From Nautilus pompilius (lineage: Eukaryota; Mollusca; Cephalopoda; Nautilida; Nautilidae), in contig JACATO010001092.1 of NCBI GenBank assembly GCA_018389105.1, forward strand, positions 186,001-250,000: 64,000 nt of DNA, given 5' to 3'. The stretch's first letter is position 1, and every line of letters starts with the position of its first letter. Shown here piece after piece: positions 44,701 to 53,900 of this stretch. The translations under genes and the position numbers were made by a program. Below the pieces are notes generated by a model. That model did no database searches. It had not been told where the DNA came from and saw only the letters and a list, made by a program, of their open reading frames with translations.

Positions 44701-47405
44701 GGGTGTTGGCAGATCAGCTACCGATTCTTAAATTTCAAGAAATGATGCTAAAAGTAAACTTCTGTATCATGTTGTTCTTTAGATTCTGAACTCCACATCT
44801 AATTGAAATTCCAGTACTTTTCAAATGTGAAGAATAAATTGAATATATGATTAAATTTTAAAAAAATTTTATTCTTTTTTTTAACATAATACTCAATGTG
44901 GGTCATATCTGTTTTCCCTTATATCGGTTAGAAAAAAGAAACCGCAAGATTTATATTTGAATTTATTGCTTTTTTTTTTGTTCTCGGCTTTTGTGGATTT
45001 TACTTCAGTACTTTTATCATAAGTATTAGTATTAGTTACCACATAAATAAGTTGGATTAGTCAGTTGCCTCTGAATCAAAAAGTACACCTTTGAAAAAAG
45101 GCTTTGATGTTGAGCCAGTCGCCTCAGCCAAAGTGCAGAGCTTCATAGTTTTTGACTATTAAAAGCTGCAGTAAGTCTGTGGACAGAAGGCAAGAGAGCA
45201 AGTGGAACAACAACAAATATGCAGTGTAAGGATTCTGTGATTAGAAATGTGAAAGAAAAGAAAAATGGAAAACAGCTGAAATTTGCTGGTTAGTTATTTT
45301 TTAAGTCTGGGATCTGTAATTTGTGAGCACCAAATGTTTGACAAAACAAAGAACAAAAGAGGGAAGAATAAAAATCACATTTCCTGAAGACCAGATGTTA
45401 CAACAGGAATAAATATTGTCTACTTTTACTGAGTAATTTGAGTTTTATAATTCCAATAAAGTTCAAAATACTGTATAAAATTTCCAAACAACTGTTTAAT
45501 TGTGAGTCCATCTGTGTTATAGCGTGGAATATATGAGAGTTTTCAGTATTTGTGACTGTCCCACCCACAATGCATTTCTTTTCATCCAAGATGGCTGACT
45601 AAACAGTAAAATCCTATTTGTGTATTTAAGTGTGTAGATCACAAAAAGTGGCTTGGAAACTGGTTGTAAATATCCAAGCACTTGGAATTTCTGAAGTTAT
45701 TCACTGAAAAGGGGACTAGGATTGAAAACCAAATAGTTGTATCTAAGAAGCGTACATGGAAATGACCATTCATTCTTGCCAACAGTTCGGTCTGGTTTTG
45801 ACATCTGACCTTTACAACATCAGCTAGTATTGCAGAGTAGTCTCCATGATATCTAGTTATAAAACAACAAAAATAGTTTTTGACAGATGGGGGGAGGTAA
45901 TGATGAGACGGTCTTCTGAAAATGCTTCAGAGAAAGTTACTAATGACTTTGTTTATCCTTTCAGAAAGGTTATTAAAGCTTGGTACCAGTATGTGGTGAA
46001 TGTTGTCCACTGTAAAAATCTGGTAGCAGACGAACTGAACCGTTTGATCATCATCAAGAAATACTTCCAAAACTGGAAAAAAGTAAGCACATTATTGAGT
46101 GTCCATGACATTAATGTTTTGTTGTCATTTGTATTTGCATGCTAGGATGAGTGGCAACATGGCCACCACCACTTAAAATAGATTGAAGTATCCTTTTAAT
46201 TGGATGATCCAAAATTTATTCATTGCTGAATATTTACTTAGATATGCCAACCAATAAATAGTCTATTTTTTAATGAGAGAAAAGGTCAAGGGTACTTTTC
46301 TAGGGACTGGAAGACTGATCACAAGTTAGTATAACTAGAACCAGGTTGGGACCATTTGTGACATGTTAAAACCAGTCCCAATTCTGTTTTTCTTTCAGTA
46401 TAAAAGCCATATGGAAATAATGGAAGCCAGAGCTCGTGACCACTATTTGCAGAATGTTGGGTGTAAATGTCTTCGTGCTTGGGCAGATTTTAGCATGGAG
46501 CAGAAAATTGCATTTTGGGATAAAGAACAGCTAGCCAAAGAGCATCATTTGAGGTATGTTGGCCAGGGTTATCCTAGCAGTGACAGTATTTAAAAATATA
46601 TATATTCTTTGTTGGAGTGCATACTGAGCAACAACAATGTTAACAAATATTTCTTTAGAAGGACTCATGCATTGATGGTGGCACATACGATCACAAGTTG
46701 ACAGCTGATCCCAAGGTGGGAGAAGGACTATGGAATGCTGGAAAATGCTTCTGATGAACATTGTCCGGTGATGCACTCAGACAAAATAGCCATATCTGTT
46801 GTGTCATACATTGGTCTCTATATTTGAGACCACCCTGGTGAGGAAATGTGTTGCTATGGTTATTTGGCAGAAAGCATTGCCTATTCTGTGCCACAAGAGT
46901 CCCAGCACTTCTGACTTTAGCAGAGAAAGTCTTGTTAGAACTCTATGACCTTAGACTTGGAAGGAAACCAGAGGAAGCCCATGTGATTAGCTGGTGAAGA
47001 AACTGTGCCAGAGTGGCATGTGAGATTCAAACTTGGGCCCCCTCTGCCTTGGCAGCCCAGTAGTCTAATCTGTTAATAACTCTAACTTTCAATAACAGAT
47101 ATTTCAAAGACAGTAGTTTCAATAAGCAACCTCTTGGGAAAACTGGCACAGAACCAAATGCAAAAATAGTAATAACTATGAAGTAGATTAAATTGGAAAA
47201 TAGAAGTATCACACCACTTTTATTATTGTCATTGTAATTTTTCAGTCAACTAAAGAAAAAATCATTCAGCTCATGGAAGTTTTTCTTGAAGCTTGAGAAA
47301 GAAGAACAACTGAAAGAGAAACGAAGAGATGAGATGAGGAGGAAAGTTGCATCTATTTTACCTGACTTTGGTTCATCTGTCTTTGCTGACAATCAAAATC
47401 TGTAA
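20676..47405 (+). CDS. CCDC191: CCDC191-like coiled-coil protein, 16 exons to stop
   Basis: Exons with GT/AG borders and matching phases: 20676-20714, 29566-29701, 29815-30009, 30508-30674, 32228-32451, 33526-33703, 34443-34633, 35920-36139, 37964-38466, 39233-39324, 42241-42323, 43607-43708, 44276-44454, 45965-46082, 46399-46553 and 47246-47405 (TAA). They sum to 2742 bp, which is 913 codons plus stop, close to the vertebrate protein length. The order of blocks matches CCDC191. SSSDIHNWIKKVEDAS comes first, followed by charged coiled coils (KEKREQKQKELVKKHW). Next are Trp repeats (FSAWYDLVL, CFSAWRNW), a Q-rich FEHRYASQQKIL segment, MEERAAHRTDLKRQREEKRR, HYKITLLRYWGLLPWKKL, and more Trp repeats to LPDFGSSVF at the end. 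Function is poorly known. The repeats resemble SFI1 centrin-binding repeats, so a centrosomal or ciliary role is inferred. The start codon is uncertain. Confidence 0.87.
20715..22971. other. CCDC191 intron stretch left of the 56-bp array
   Basis: AT-rich intron without recognisable genes. A (TA)n(TG)n microsatellite lies at 21638-21664, and GT-rich and T-rich tracts are frequent. Nothing else was recognised. Confidence 0.6.
22972..26880. repeat. 56-bp minisatellite, about 70 copies, in CCDC191 intron
   Basis: The unit runs ctgcctcaactaccctactc to gtagtttcactat. Variants are ctgCctc, ctgTctc or ctgTTtc, acTcac or acAcac, and gattAttg or gattActg. A few 2-3 bp insertions occur (25398, 26048, 26174). 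The rare ctgTTtc variant recurs at 24319, 24879 and 25441, which is 560 and 562 bp apart, so blocks of ten units were duplicated. It has no coding meaning. Confidence 0.95.
27027..28565 (-). mobile_element. Tc1-like element, near full length, with long terminal inverted repeats
   Basis: The left end ACAGGTGCATCTCAAAAAGT is mirrored by the right end on the reverse strand (ACAGGTGCATCTCAAAAAAC). Similarity extends imperfectly for roughly 200 bp on both sides (…AGAATATCATGGAA…). TA dinucleotides flank the ends. The interior carries a transposase on the minus strand. Its age is moderate: the repeats have diverged and the gene is broken. It is inserted in the long CCDC191 intron. Confidence 0.85.
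27302..28290 (-). pseudogene. Tc1-like DDE transposase, frameshifted
   Basis: Three minus-strand frames carry successive parts. The N-terminal helix-turn-helix region (28252-27940) is in a shifted frame. A central block has RRVQEMGYKC and VIFSDESKFCISF (first catalytic Asp). A C-terminal block has LLQQDLAPAQ (an Asp-containing block with the usual DNAP text altered to DLAP), then ITVLDWPANSPDLNPRGIV, where the usual P-I-E Glu is replaced. At least two frame changes separate these parts, so it is dead. DDE transposases cut and join the element ends; loss of the last acidic residue would also stop catalysis. Confidence 0.8.
28566..29565. other. CCDC191 intron stretch right of the Tc1-like element
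   Basis: AT-rich intron. No repeat array or coding block was recognised. It ends in the acceptor ctgtgaccag at 29565. Confidence 0.6.
29566..30674 (+). CDS. CCDC191: CCDC191 exons 29566-29701, 29815-30009, 30508-30674
   Basis: These encode the acidic N-terminal part: KVEDASTRAAEITFGTGQ, then AQEFLSQWVEDNIHVGDTVD, then DPYAFLDYDENEAVASVLQR and MLDKKLIQDGVTKDLGI. Codons split across introns (phase 1, 1, then 0) rejoin cleanly. Acceptors are ctgtgaccag, gctaacag and ttttttag; donors are GAAG|gtagga, TCAG|gtaata and CAG|gtaagc. Confidence 0.85.
30675..32227. other. CCDC191 intron (30675-32227)
   Basis: No exon or transposase was recognised. The part near 31640-31790 (gccatgcaggagcttgtgca and onward) is less AT-rich than its surroundings and could be an old dispersed repeat, but no terminal structure is visible. 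Confidence 0.4.
32228..33703 (+). CDS. CCDC191: CCDC191 coiled-coil exons 32228-32451 and 33526-33703
   Basis: These are strongly charged Lys/Glu/Gln-rich heptad-like segments (VKEKREQKQKELVKKHWEQQ and EKQQKETVERLAAWQHQQKE). They are expected to form long alpha-helical coiled coils. Acceptors are ttttttag and tttgagcag; donors are CATAG|gtatct and CTCAAG|gttggt. Confidence 0.85.
34443..36139 (+). CDS. CCDC191: CCDC191 exons with SFI1-like Trp repeats (34443-34633, 35920-36139)
   Basis: Aromatic repeats separated by about 20-25 residues are visible: IIQKHFSAWYDLVLTHRLQL, LLLQAWNTWKLFARA and FHLLHMCFSAWRNWTQ. This is the F/L-x-x-W spacing of SFI1-type repeats. The second exon ends in a linker (LVNDTPDLPVK). 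The donor is AAA|gtgagt. Confidence 0.85.
34634..35919. other. CCDC191 intron (34634-35919)
   Basis: AT-rich intronic sequence with no supported feature. Confidence 0.5.
36140..37963. other. CCDC191 intron (36140-37963)
   Basis: AT-rich intron. The part 36560-36720 (ctagtcgatgatggttctgt and onward) differs in composition and may be an old repeat. The exon-like segment at 37870-37921 is treated separately. Confidence 0.45.
37870..37921 (+). other. Exon-like 52-bp segment, frame-breaking, before the 37964 exon
   Basis: An acceptor-like gttttctag and a donor-like AATG|gtatgt enclose 52 bp (DPLKQSFVVGSIKKPLN in the incoming frame). Including it would put the next exon out of frame (GAT GAA ... 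AAT TAA), and only 42 bp would be left for the following intron. I therefore leave it out of the CCDC191 model. It could be a decoy or a rare alternative exon. Confidence 0.3.
37964..39324 (+). CDS. CCDC191: CCDC191 exons 37964-38466 (longest) and 39233-39324
   Basis: The long exon (503 bp) encodes a basic Ser-rich linker (MKPHAKPIKRSASASNLASA), then EPWQVSRKHAHLSKSEIASL, then KKRFGLQPWMRNNNNIVNNF and a Gln-rich coiled coil (YASQQKILLTQQQQLKHQQQ). EPWQ and FEHRYxxQQ are recognisable landmarks of CCDC191. The second exon (RSGGHTFRTETSDFTSVSMQ) leaves in phase 1 at AGAA|gtaagc. An alternative donor gtgaga lies eight bases earlier. Confidence 0.85.
39400..40290 (-). pseudogene. Second Tc1/mariner transposase relic, in CCDC191 intron
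   Basis: Minus-strand text reads like a strongly decayed Tc1 transposase. Examples are FDGNGYFQNNNAPPWFEEHH (the DNA/NNAP and WFEEH blocks, about 39540-39625) followed by ISRSQSSQGSVD in place of WPxQSPDLNPIE. Upstream a GRKQIWKKV-like block precedes it (about 39800-39830). Many stops and frame changes are present. No terminal repeats were found. Confidence 0.6.
40594..40672. mobile_element. Fold-back MITE copy 2
   Basis: TACTAGGAACATTCAGATGA at the left faces tttatttgaata at the right. The left arm is nearly identical to the right arm (reverse strand) of copy 1 at 11708-11796. The right terminus has decayed. It lies in the CCDC191 intron. Confidence 0.55.
40673..42240. other. CCDC191 intron (40673-42240)
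   Basis: No exon was recognised. The intron ends with tttgatattgcag at 42240. Confidence 0.5.
42241..44454 (+). CDS. CCDC191: CCDC191 Glu/Lys coiled-coil exons (42241-42323, 43607-43708, 44276-44454)
   Basis: They encode NMEERAAHRTDLKRQREEKR, ARLQVEKEEMLKREKEEKKV and KEIERQQRAEQLNSLNSKAD, followed by HYKITLLRYWGLLPWKKL. MEERAxxR...EEKRRKEEEE and HYxxxLLRxxGLxPWKKL are the best conserved blocks of the family. Acceptors are gatattgcag, cttttttgcag and tgtccacag. Confidence 0.88.
42324..43606. other. CCDC191 intron (42324-43606)
   Basis: Intronic sequence with no supported feature; the acceptor is cttttttgcag. Confidence 0.5.
44455..45964. other. CCDC191 intron (44455-45964)
   Basis: AT-rich, with no recognised feature. 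It ends tatcctttcag at 45964. Confidence 0.5.
45965..47405 (+). CDS. CCDC191: CCDC191 C-terminal Trp-repeat exons and stop
   Basis: The exons 45965-46082, 46399-46553 and 47246-47405 encode KVIKAWYQYVVNVVHCKNLV, KKYFQNWKKYKSHMEIMEAR, CLRAWADFSMEQKIAFWDKE and SQLKKKSFSSWKFFLKLEKE, ending SILPDFGSSVFADNQNL and TAA at 47403. The regular Trp spacing is again SFI1-like. The stop fits the usual family length, so the C-terminus looks complete. Confidence 0.88.
46640..47095 (-). mobile_element. tRNA-derived SINE relic, minus strand, in CCDC191 intron
   Basis: On the reverse strand the head reads TTAGACTACTGGGCTGCC, then CCCAAGTTTGAATCTCACAT. These resemble the A box and B box (GGTTCGANTCC) of a tRNA-derived RNA polymerase III promoter at the usual spacing. 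About 330 bp of less AT-rich body follows (CTGGCACAGTTTCTTCACCA and onward). No intact 3' tail is obvious. Confidence 0.5.
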
Positions 47406-48185
47406 TGGAAGGACAGGATCCCTTATGTGGAAAAGTACTACTACTATTTATTTATTTATATATATATTTTTAAGATATTGTGCCTTGAAATCTTACATGT
47501 GTTCATTTACATATTTTGTTTATTTCACAAATGAATGTTCAAGGGAAATGAAAAAAAAAGAAATAGGGGAGTATTAGAAATTTCTACTTAAAGGTTGTGA
47601 CTATTTTATACGTGGTGAATGTGAGTACTATGCAGGAAAATATATTGAAAATTCTGGAGGAATTAACTGGGATTTGGAGAGTAGGAGACCAAAGTCTAAC
47701 AAAATCCTTTTTCTTGTTTCCTAAAAGTCTGGGAAGGAATTTGTTGTCTCTCCCTGTCTTTGTTTCTAAAGACTAAGGCTAATTAAAAGGGCTTGTAGAA
47801 CTTTTTTTTTTCCTAATCTGCTTTACACTGACGATAATCTAGTGTTGAAGCTGTCAAATTGTTTCAGGGTTTTAAAAAAAAAAATTTGAACTACTTTAAG
47901 ATGAAAATGCTATTTCAATTGACTCTTGTCCCAGTATATTATACATGGACTTAGGACCTAGTTTATATTAATCATAACCAACTATCCAACATTATCTTTG
48001 CTTTTTAAAAAAAAAAAACAGGAATTTTCTGAGTCTTAATCTGTCACGCTTTCTGCGTTTTGTGTCACGGCATTTTTAGTTACCAAATCATACCTGCCAG
48101 TCCTATCGATTGACGTGGTAAGCTAATGTCTTTCTTCCGTCCGCTGACTTATGAACAAATCCCACTTCTCTTAATTTTTTTTTTT
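47406..48185 (+). other. 3' UTR and downstream flank of CCDC191
   Basis: Directly after the stop lies AT-rich sequence. A possible polyadenylation signal ATTAAA is at 47782-47787; no AATAAA was found closer. A poly-T run at 48174-48192 closes the stretch. Confidence 0.4.
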
Positions 48186-48201
48186 TTTTTTTAAATTAGC
48201 T

Positions 48202-48379
48202 TTTATTATTACCGAAAACTCAGTAAAGAGAAGTGGACAGGACTTAGTGGGATCTGCGTGACATCTGTAAAGGACATTCAGATGATACCCGGCTGAAAAA
48301 GAATCACTGTAATCACATCCACAACGTCCCCGTTATGTCGGCGTACTGGCTGAGGTGGTCTGGTAGTAGACTCTTTGCC
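48202..48379 (-). CDS. Candidate terminal exon of a convergent minus-strand gene
   Basis: On the minus strand an acceptor (ttttttgtattctag) at 48380 opens a frame from 48379 to a TGA at 48278 (GKESTTRPPQPVRRHNGDVV, then DVITVILFQPGII). AATAAA follows at 48207-48202, about 70 bases past the stop. A second frame (AKSLLPDHLSQYADITGT) is also open for 21 codons, so the phase is uncertain. I do not recognise the family. Part of the sequence (48264-48320 plus strand) resembles the MITE at 40594, which argues against a conserved exon. Confidence 0.25.
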
Positions 48380-48505
48380 CTAGAATACAAAAAAGTACAT
48401 TATTTTATTCCCAGTTTTCAAAATTTTAAAAAAAAAATCTCCATGTTTTAGGCTTGTTGCATTTCGTTTCAGTACACATTGCTTGAACTATGTTTTACAT
48501 GAAAC

Positions 48506-48607
48506 TTAGTGATGTACAATACTTGCTTCCTTGATATTGTGAATGTTGCTCATTCCCTCAGCTTCCACATACAGATTTCTGTGTTCCCACGACTTCCCAT
48601 CATTTTC
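48506..48607 (-). CDS. Candidate upstream exon of the same minus-strand gene
   Basis: A good acceptor (aagtcttctttatttcgacatag) precedes 48607. The frame reads ENDGKSWEHRNLYVEAEGMS, then NIHNIKEASIVHH, to TAA at 48506. Weak donors (GCAA|gtattg, ATT|gtacat) lie near the end. A further possible piece (LWFYGDTADDLVFYHHKYAN) lies at 48826-48757, with the donor GGGAG|gtaact. No family was recognised; treat as tentative. Confidence 0.2.
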   Translation of the reverse strand, partial: ENDGKSWEHRNLYVEAEGMSNIHNIKEASIVHH

Positions 48608-48849
48608 CTATGTCGAAATAAAGAAGACTTAAATCAAAATATACAAGTACGGATTTTTAGTAGTATGCAATTGTTTAGAAACTTTTAATTCCGAGGGAAA
48701 ATAATTTTAAATTACTCGTACAGGTAGTTGGTTATAGTTACCTCCCTTACACCATAAAGTTAGCGTACTTGTGATGGTAGAACACTAGATCGTCAGCCGT
48801 GTCGCCATAGAACCAAAGGCTAAAATGCCGCTGTACTGATATTGCTTTT

Positions 48850-50690
48850 CAAATTGTCAGTTGTTTGCCTACGCATCTGACACTACATGGGAGCTTATTC
48901 TTAACAGCTTGATTACATGGAAATTTGTATATAATGTCATCACTGGCTATGCTTTGGGGATAGTGTACAACCCAACACTGGACAGTTAATTGGAGTTCCA
49001 TCGAATTTCCAATAAGGACTCTACTTTCACTTGCTCCCAGTGGGACTAGTTACCCTGGGTGGGAATCCGCGACCATTCAGCTCGAGGTTTCGCCATCGAA
49101 GCCTTAGTTCTTCGGTCCGTTACCGAAGGCTGATCCGCAGATCCTTGGGGCGGCGGCGTGAAGAGCTACAGGGTGTTCCTCGCCTTAACCTCAGGGCCGG
49201 GAACATCAAGGGAGCAGATGCTCGTGTCTTATAAGATTCCAGTCGACAACGTGATGCGTTATTTGCCAACTTTCCAGCCATCGCAGCAGGACATTTACTG
49301 GAAAACGACACGAGTCTGCTAGGTTTCTCTGCCATCCCAAGCCGTGCTTTGTCTTTAGCCTTCCACAAAAGTTGATAAGTGCGTCGTCTCCTTTTGGTAT
49401 CTCGAGATAGGAACGGTATCCGCCTCCGTGTGTTGTCTGAGAGGTTGGTGGTCTTACTCCCATCGCACTTGGTGACCTCCCAACCGGACGTCGTGACCCG
49501 TTCTGGAGCTCGGCATCATCTGCTGGCGGTACGTTGAGACGGCTCCCTGACGATGGTCCAGGATGGCGGAGATGTCGAGCAGCAGCTCCGCGTTGACAAG
49601 ATCGATTCCAAAGTCTCGTGATCGCTTTCTCGCGGACGGCGCCCACCTGCAATCTACCGATGGCGATGACCAACAGGAAGGAATTCGGAGAACCTTTGGT
49701 TCCGCGGGTCAGAAAGAACCCCGGTGAGCGGCGGCCAAGCCGTGAAATCTACATCACAGAGGGCGGCCATATTGTATTACCCCTCTCATATTATAGGGCC
49801 GGGGTGGTTTGAAAAGGGTGTTCTTGTGTTGTTAAGCAGTAGTATATGGAGGCGCCGAGCAACTGGGACCGTGTTCAGCCTCTGCCGCGGTGGGATGGGA
49901 GGGGTAATTTAAAGACGACAAGTGGGTGTCAAGAGAGAAATCTTCTGTAATGGTAGATGGCAGTCAACGACCAGGCGAGAAGCTAAAGGGCATCTATTCG
50001 CTTCCGCTATCTGAAATATGTCAACTCCGAGCGTATTTCAGGAAGTAGAGCCGCCCCCCTCTTATCGACGCAGGTTTCCGGCGAAGAGTGAATTCTGAAT
50101 GCGATAACCAGCCTCGGCGACACGAACAGGTCACGCCATGGTGAGGGAATAACATTTCTAAGTCGGGTTATTGTTATTAAAGGTAGTGAATGCTACATCC
50201 CAGGACCACATCGCGCTGTATCGGTTACGTACCGAAATTATGACCCGCGCACTATATAACAGGAATACATATAGGGATTGGGGTCTTGTAATGTAAATGG
50301 GTTGTTTAATCTTTTGTTGTTTCATTTCTGAATCGTTAACGATCTGAGTTCGCGGTTTATCGTACACAAAACAAGAATCTATGAGAATTTCTTTCTTTTC
50401 TGTTCCTATTTATCACTCCATCGATCTGAGCATTTCCGAGTGGTGCAAAGTGCACAGGTGCGAGAAAACAGAATGAATGGCACTATATTATTATTATTAT
50501 TACGTATTCCTCTTCACTCTGCAAAAGAAATCACTGGGGGGGTATTTTCTATTTTTAATCTAAAGTATTGTAAATTATTAGACCAGAGGTGCGATATAAG
50601 TGCGCGTATATACGACACGAAGGTCTTGCTTGGGTGGGGGGGCTAAGATCGGCACAACACGACGCATCGTGGAATTAATATATTCCTAAG
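48850..50690. other. GC-richer, CpG-containing non-coding stretch
   Basis: From about 49.0 to 50.1 kb the GC content rises and CpG is common. ORFs up to 155 codons on the minus strand (49206-49673) look like chance products of this composition. No splice-consistent exon or conserved motif was recognised. Confidence 0.4.
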
Positions 50691-50946
50691 AAACGCAGAG
50701 TCAATGTCTTGAGACATAATTTCCTTTGCAGGGGCCGAGTTTGTAGCTACAGATGACGTCATGTGTGTGCAAGCACTTCCTCTTCTGTCCCGCCGTAACC
50801 CACAGGTCGCTGGGACACCTCGAGGTGTGTCTGGGGCATCATTGTACAACTGTTTCGGACTTTTCGGCTCTCAGCAGCAGCACGTACCTCCGACTCCGCC
50901 GGGGATCGAACCCGCAACACAAAGGATTGACGAGCGAACTCTCGCT
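50690..50946 (-). mobile_element. tRNA-derived SINE, minus strand
   Basis: The reverse strand begins CACTGGATAGCGAGAGTTCG (A-box-like TAGCNNAG) and continues to GCGGGTTCGATCCCCGGCGG, a clear B box (GGTTCGANNCC). A body follows (CGGAGGTACGTGCTGCTGCT, then AGAGCCGAAAAGTCCGAAAC) up to about 50690. The arm around GGTTCGATCCCC can form a T-arm-like stem. A complete tRNA fold is not possible because the anticodon part is degenerate, so this is a SINE head rather than a gene. Confidence 0.55.
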
Positions 50947-53900
50947 ATCCAGTGCGGCGTGCAAACAATAACTTAAATGAAATGCGTTTTTTTTGTTTGT
51001 TTTTTATAAGGAAGAGTAGAACTATATCTTCTGTTTGCAAAGCAAAAAAAAAAAAACAGATATAGTGGCGTTGCCGGATTACGTTATTTCATGCAGGACA
51101 ATCTACCTGTTATTAAAGGGGTAATCTTATGACCCTTTAACTTTTGAGTGAATATATTTTTGTGATACTGAAGACCAACTGGGCTTCTATAAAACTTTGG
51201 GAAGCGTATCTAAGTGAAGTCGGGCTGTCTGCGGGAGTAAAGCTGCTGAAGAAACTGATTAAAAGATTGTACTCTCACGAACTTATACACAAAATTACAT
51301 CCGAGCATACAGATGTAAATATGCATAGTTGTGGTCTTCGCCATCCTTATGCATCACTGGTGCAGCCATTGTAGATGCTCTCCGCAGACATCTTTGATTT
51401 TCTATCCTTCATCCAGCCAACCCCCACGGCGGTCCACACGAGATGACACCCTAGCACCATCCGTCCGAAAAAATTCTTTCTAAAATCACAGTCGCCTCTG
51501 GCCTTTTGACACCTTCACTTCCGCCGTGTCGCCGCGCACTTGTCAGCAAGACTGCAGACTTTCCTAATTGTTCAATGTATGAGACAAGCGGACGGTTTTT
51601 CTGAAAATCCCAAACAGGGCCGCGAAGAGATTTCCTAATTCGACACCGGTGCGTCGTCGTGGTGTATTGGTTATATTCTGAATACGAACCCCGGGTATTC
51701 TAAGACGGCTCGTGGCTAAATATCATAGAAGAACTCGCAGAAAAAATAGTCGTGTTGTTTCCAGTCGCTGTGCTAGAAGACTCGTGAAAGCAGGGGACAC
51801 GGGTCTTATTGTACTAGTGTAAGTGGTCTACTTAGGCCCCAGCTGTCCCCTTAAAGGGAAGATCCAAGGTCAAATAACAAACGCGTCGGTCGTCGGGGAG
51901 TTGGGGTCCTTGGGTGATGACATCGGTTCGTTCTTCGCCGAGAGGTTGGTTATCTTGCAGCTATTCGGCGACTGGCGGTGTTTTTGGCTGGGTAACTAAG
52001 CCCGGCGAATAACGAGCGCTTCTCCAGCCAGCCCACCCCAAGGTGTTCGTTTTCCGAGCCAACAGAGAGGGGATGTACTGTTTGCTCTTCTTAAATAGTG
52101 CGAGCTTTGTTCGTTATCTGCACGTGTGATTTAAAGGTTACCTGTTCTTTCGAATATCCGACAGACGGCGCCTTATAGAGCATTCCTGTGTGGGTCGGCC
52201 GGCGATGTTCTTCACGTTAACCCTAGCCCTGCCTCACGGGAGTCGGTTCTTAATCTTCCGTGACGTCGAGTCAGGGGACCAGGCGGCCGTCGTCAGGGCT
52301 AACTCACTTCTGAGCCCTCGCATTTCTGAAATGGCACGAGATTCTACTTGGGTTTTAGATGTTGGGTTGCAGAAAGATTTTAGTCGGCCGGCCCGTTTAG
52401 CTGGTTCTTAGGACGAACATCTTCGCCGTCGTTTTGAGTTTGCTTTTAGCAGACTGAAGTTATTTAAATATGCGGTTTATCGAGCCGGACCCTAAGCAGG
52501 GTATAAGGCCGACTTCCTTAAACATGTTTCAGAAAGCAGACTGACAACTACTGTGGGTGGAAAGCTGCTGCTCATGGCGCGCAGTAACTCTGGACGAGAG
52601 GAAGATCACCGCACAAGGTCTTTCGTATCCCTCAATATAAGGAACTTTTGCAATGGTGGAACCGGGGCGGCGCATTTTTCCAGTAAAAGGGTGACCGGCC
52701 TAACTTAAGACCGAACTACTATGAGCAGCTCCTGGTTTTGTGAGTTACTGTGATTATTTGTCCTTTAAGAGATCCCCAAGCCTGGGAATAGGAGTCTCCC
52801 CCCCCCCCCCAGTAACGCCACGTGACCTAATTGACTGAGTGCTTTTTCTCTTCCCCTGTGTCTTTTGTACCGCCGCGAAGAACCGGAACCTGTTCCTACA
52901 CCGTTCTCTGACGTAGTTCAGGGAGCGTTCTCTCGCTGTTTAGTCCAGAATTTCCGTTTGATGTTCAGAAACCTTCCACCGGATGAGTAAAATTCACCAG
53001 ACTTCATATCAGGAAATGAGGCCGGTCTCGCCGACAGACGCCTCCAAGTAATAATTAAGTACCGCCATACTTATTAGCGCCCAACCATTTTTCCGATGTA
53101 CAATTTCCCCCTTATTATGGTAATCGAAATGACAGACAAAGGAAGAAAGCTAATTATGGCTTCTAGAGAATTTCCCTTCGTTACCTGCCCCTATCACTTT
53201 AGAGAGATGTAGGACCGTCTTGCCGCTGCTCGGGTTATCGTCACCTAGCCTGCAGACGGGAAGAGCTTGTTCTCGTGTCCATCTCTCTTGCACAACAGGG
53301 CTGTTCCCGTGTTGAGTGTCTGTTTAACTACTTAACACAGACCGTTGTCGACCAAAGGTGTACGGATGCCGTTTGACTGAGACTCCGGACATTTCCTGAG
53401 ATTGTGGAAGAGAGGCTGCACCGACAGGGCCCAGATCGGAGCGGTTATTAGCCGAGCCGGGCCTCAGTCCAGCAACTCGACTCAAGGCTGCGTTAAGGAG
53501 CCGTCGGCTTCAGAACTCTCAGTAGCAGAGTTTACTTCTCCGATCTGACTTACGCAGTCCTTATAAACGCCCTCTACTGAAATCCATTCCCGAAACAAAA
53601 CTCGGGGTCTTGGCAGACTCCATTCCTTTTCTTCTCTAGTGAGTCTAATAGCGCCCACGTGGTGGCGCTGAGCACTGACGATATTACACGGAGTTGTAGC
53701 TTCTCGCCCGCATGGCTGATAGAGGACTCGAGATATCGATGACGTAAAATATAAGTGTACAAACGGACCTGGGTCCGTTACAATTTTTAAAATCAAAACT
53801 AAATTTTTAAAAAAAATTTACAAGATTTTTTTTTTTAATCTTCAAAAACTGACTTATGACGTTTTTATTACATTGAAATTCGAAACATTTTTAACCCTTT

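Noticed and set aside
49206..49673. 155-codon minus-strand ORF
   Set aside because: Lies in GC-rich DNA where long chance ORFs are common; no motif, splice site or composition supports coding.
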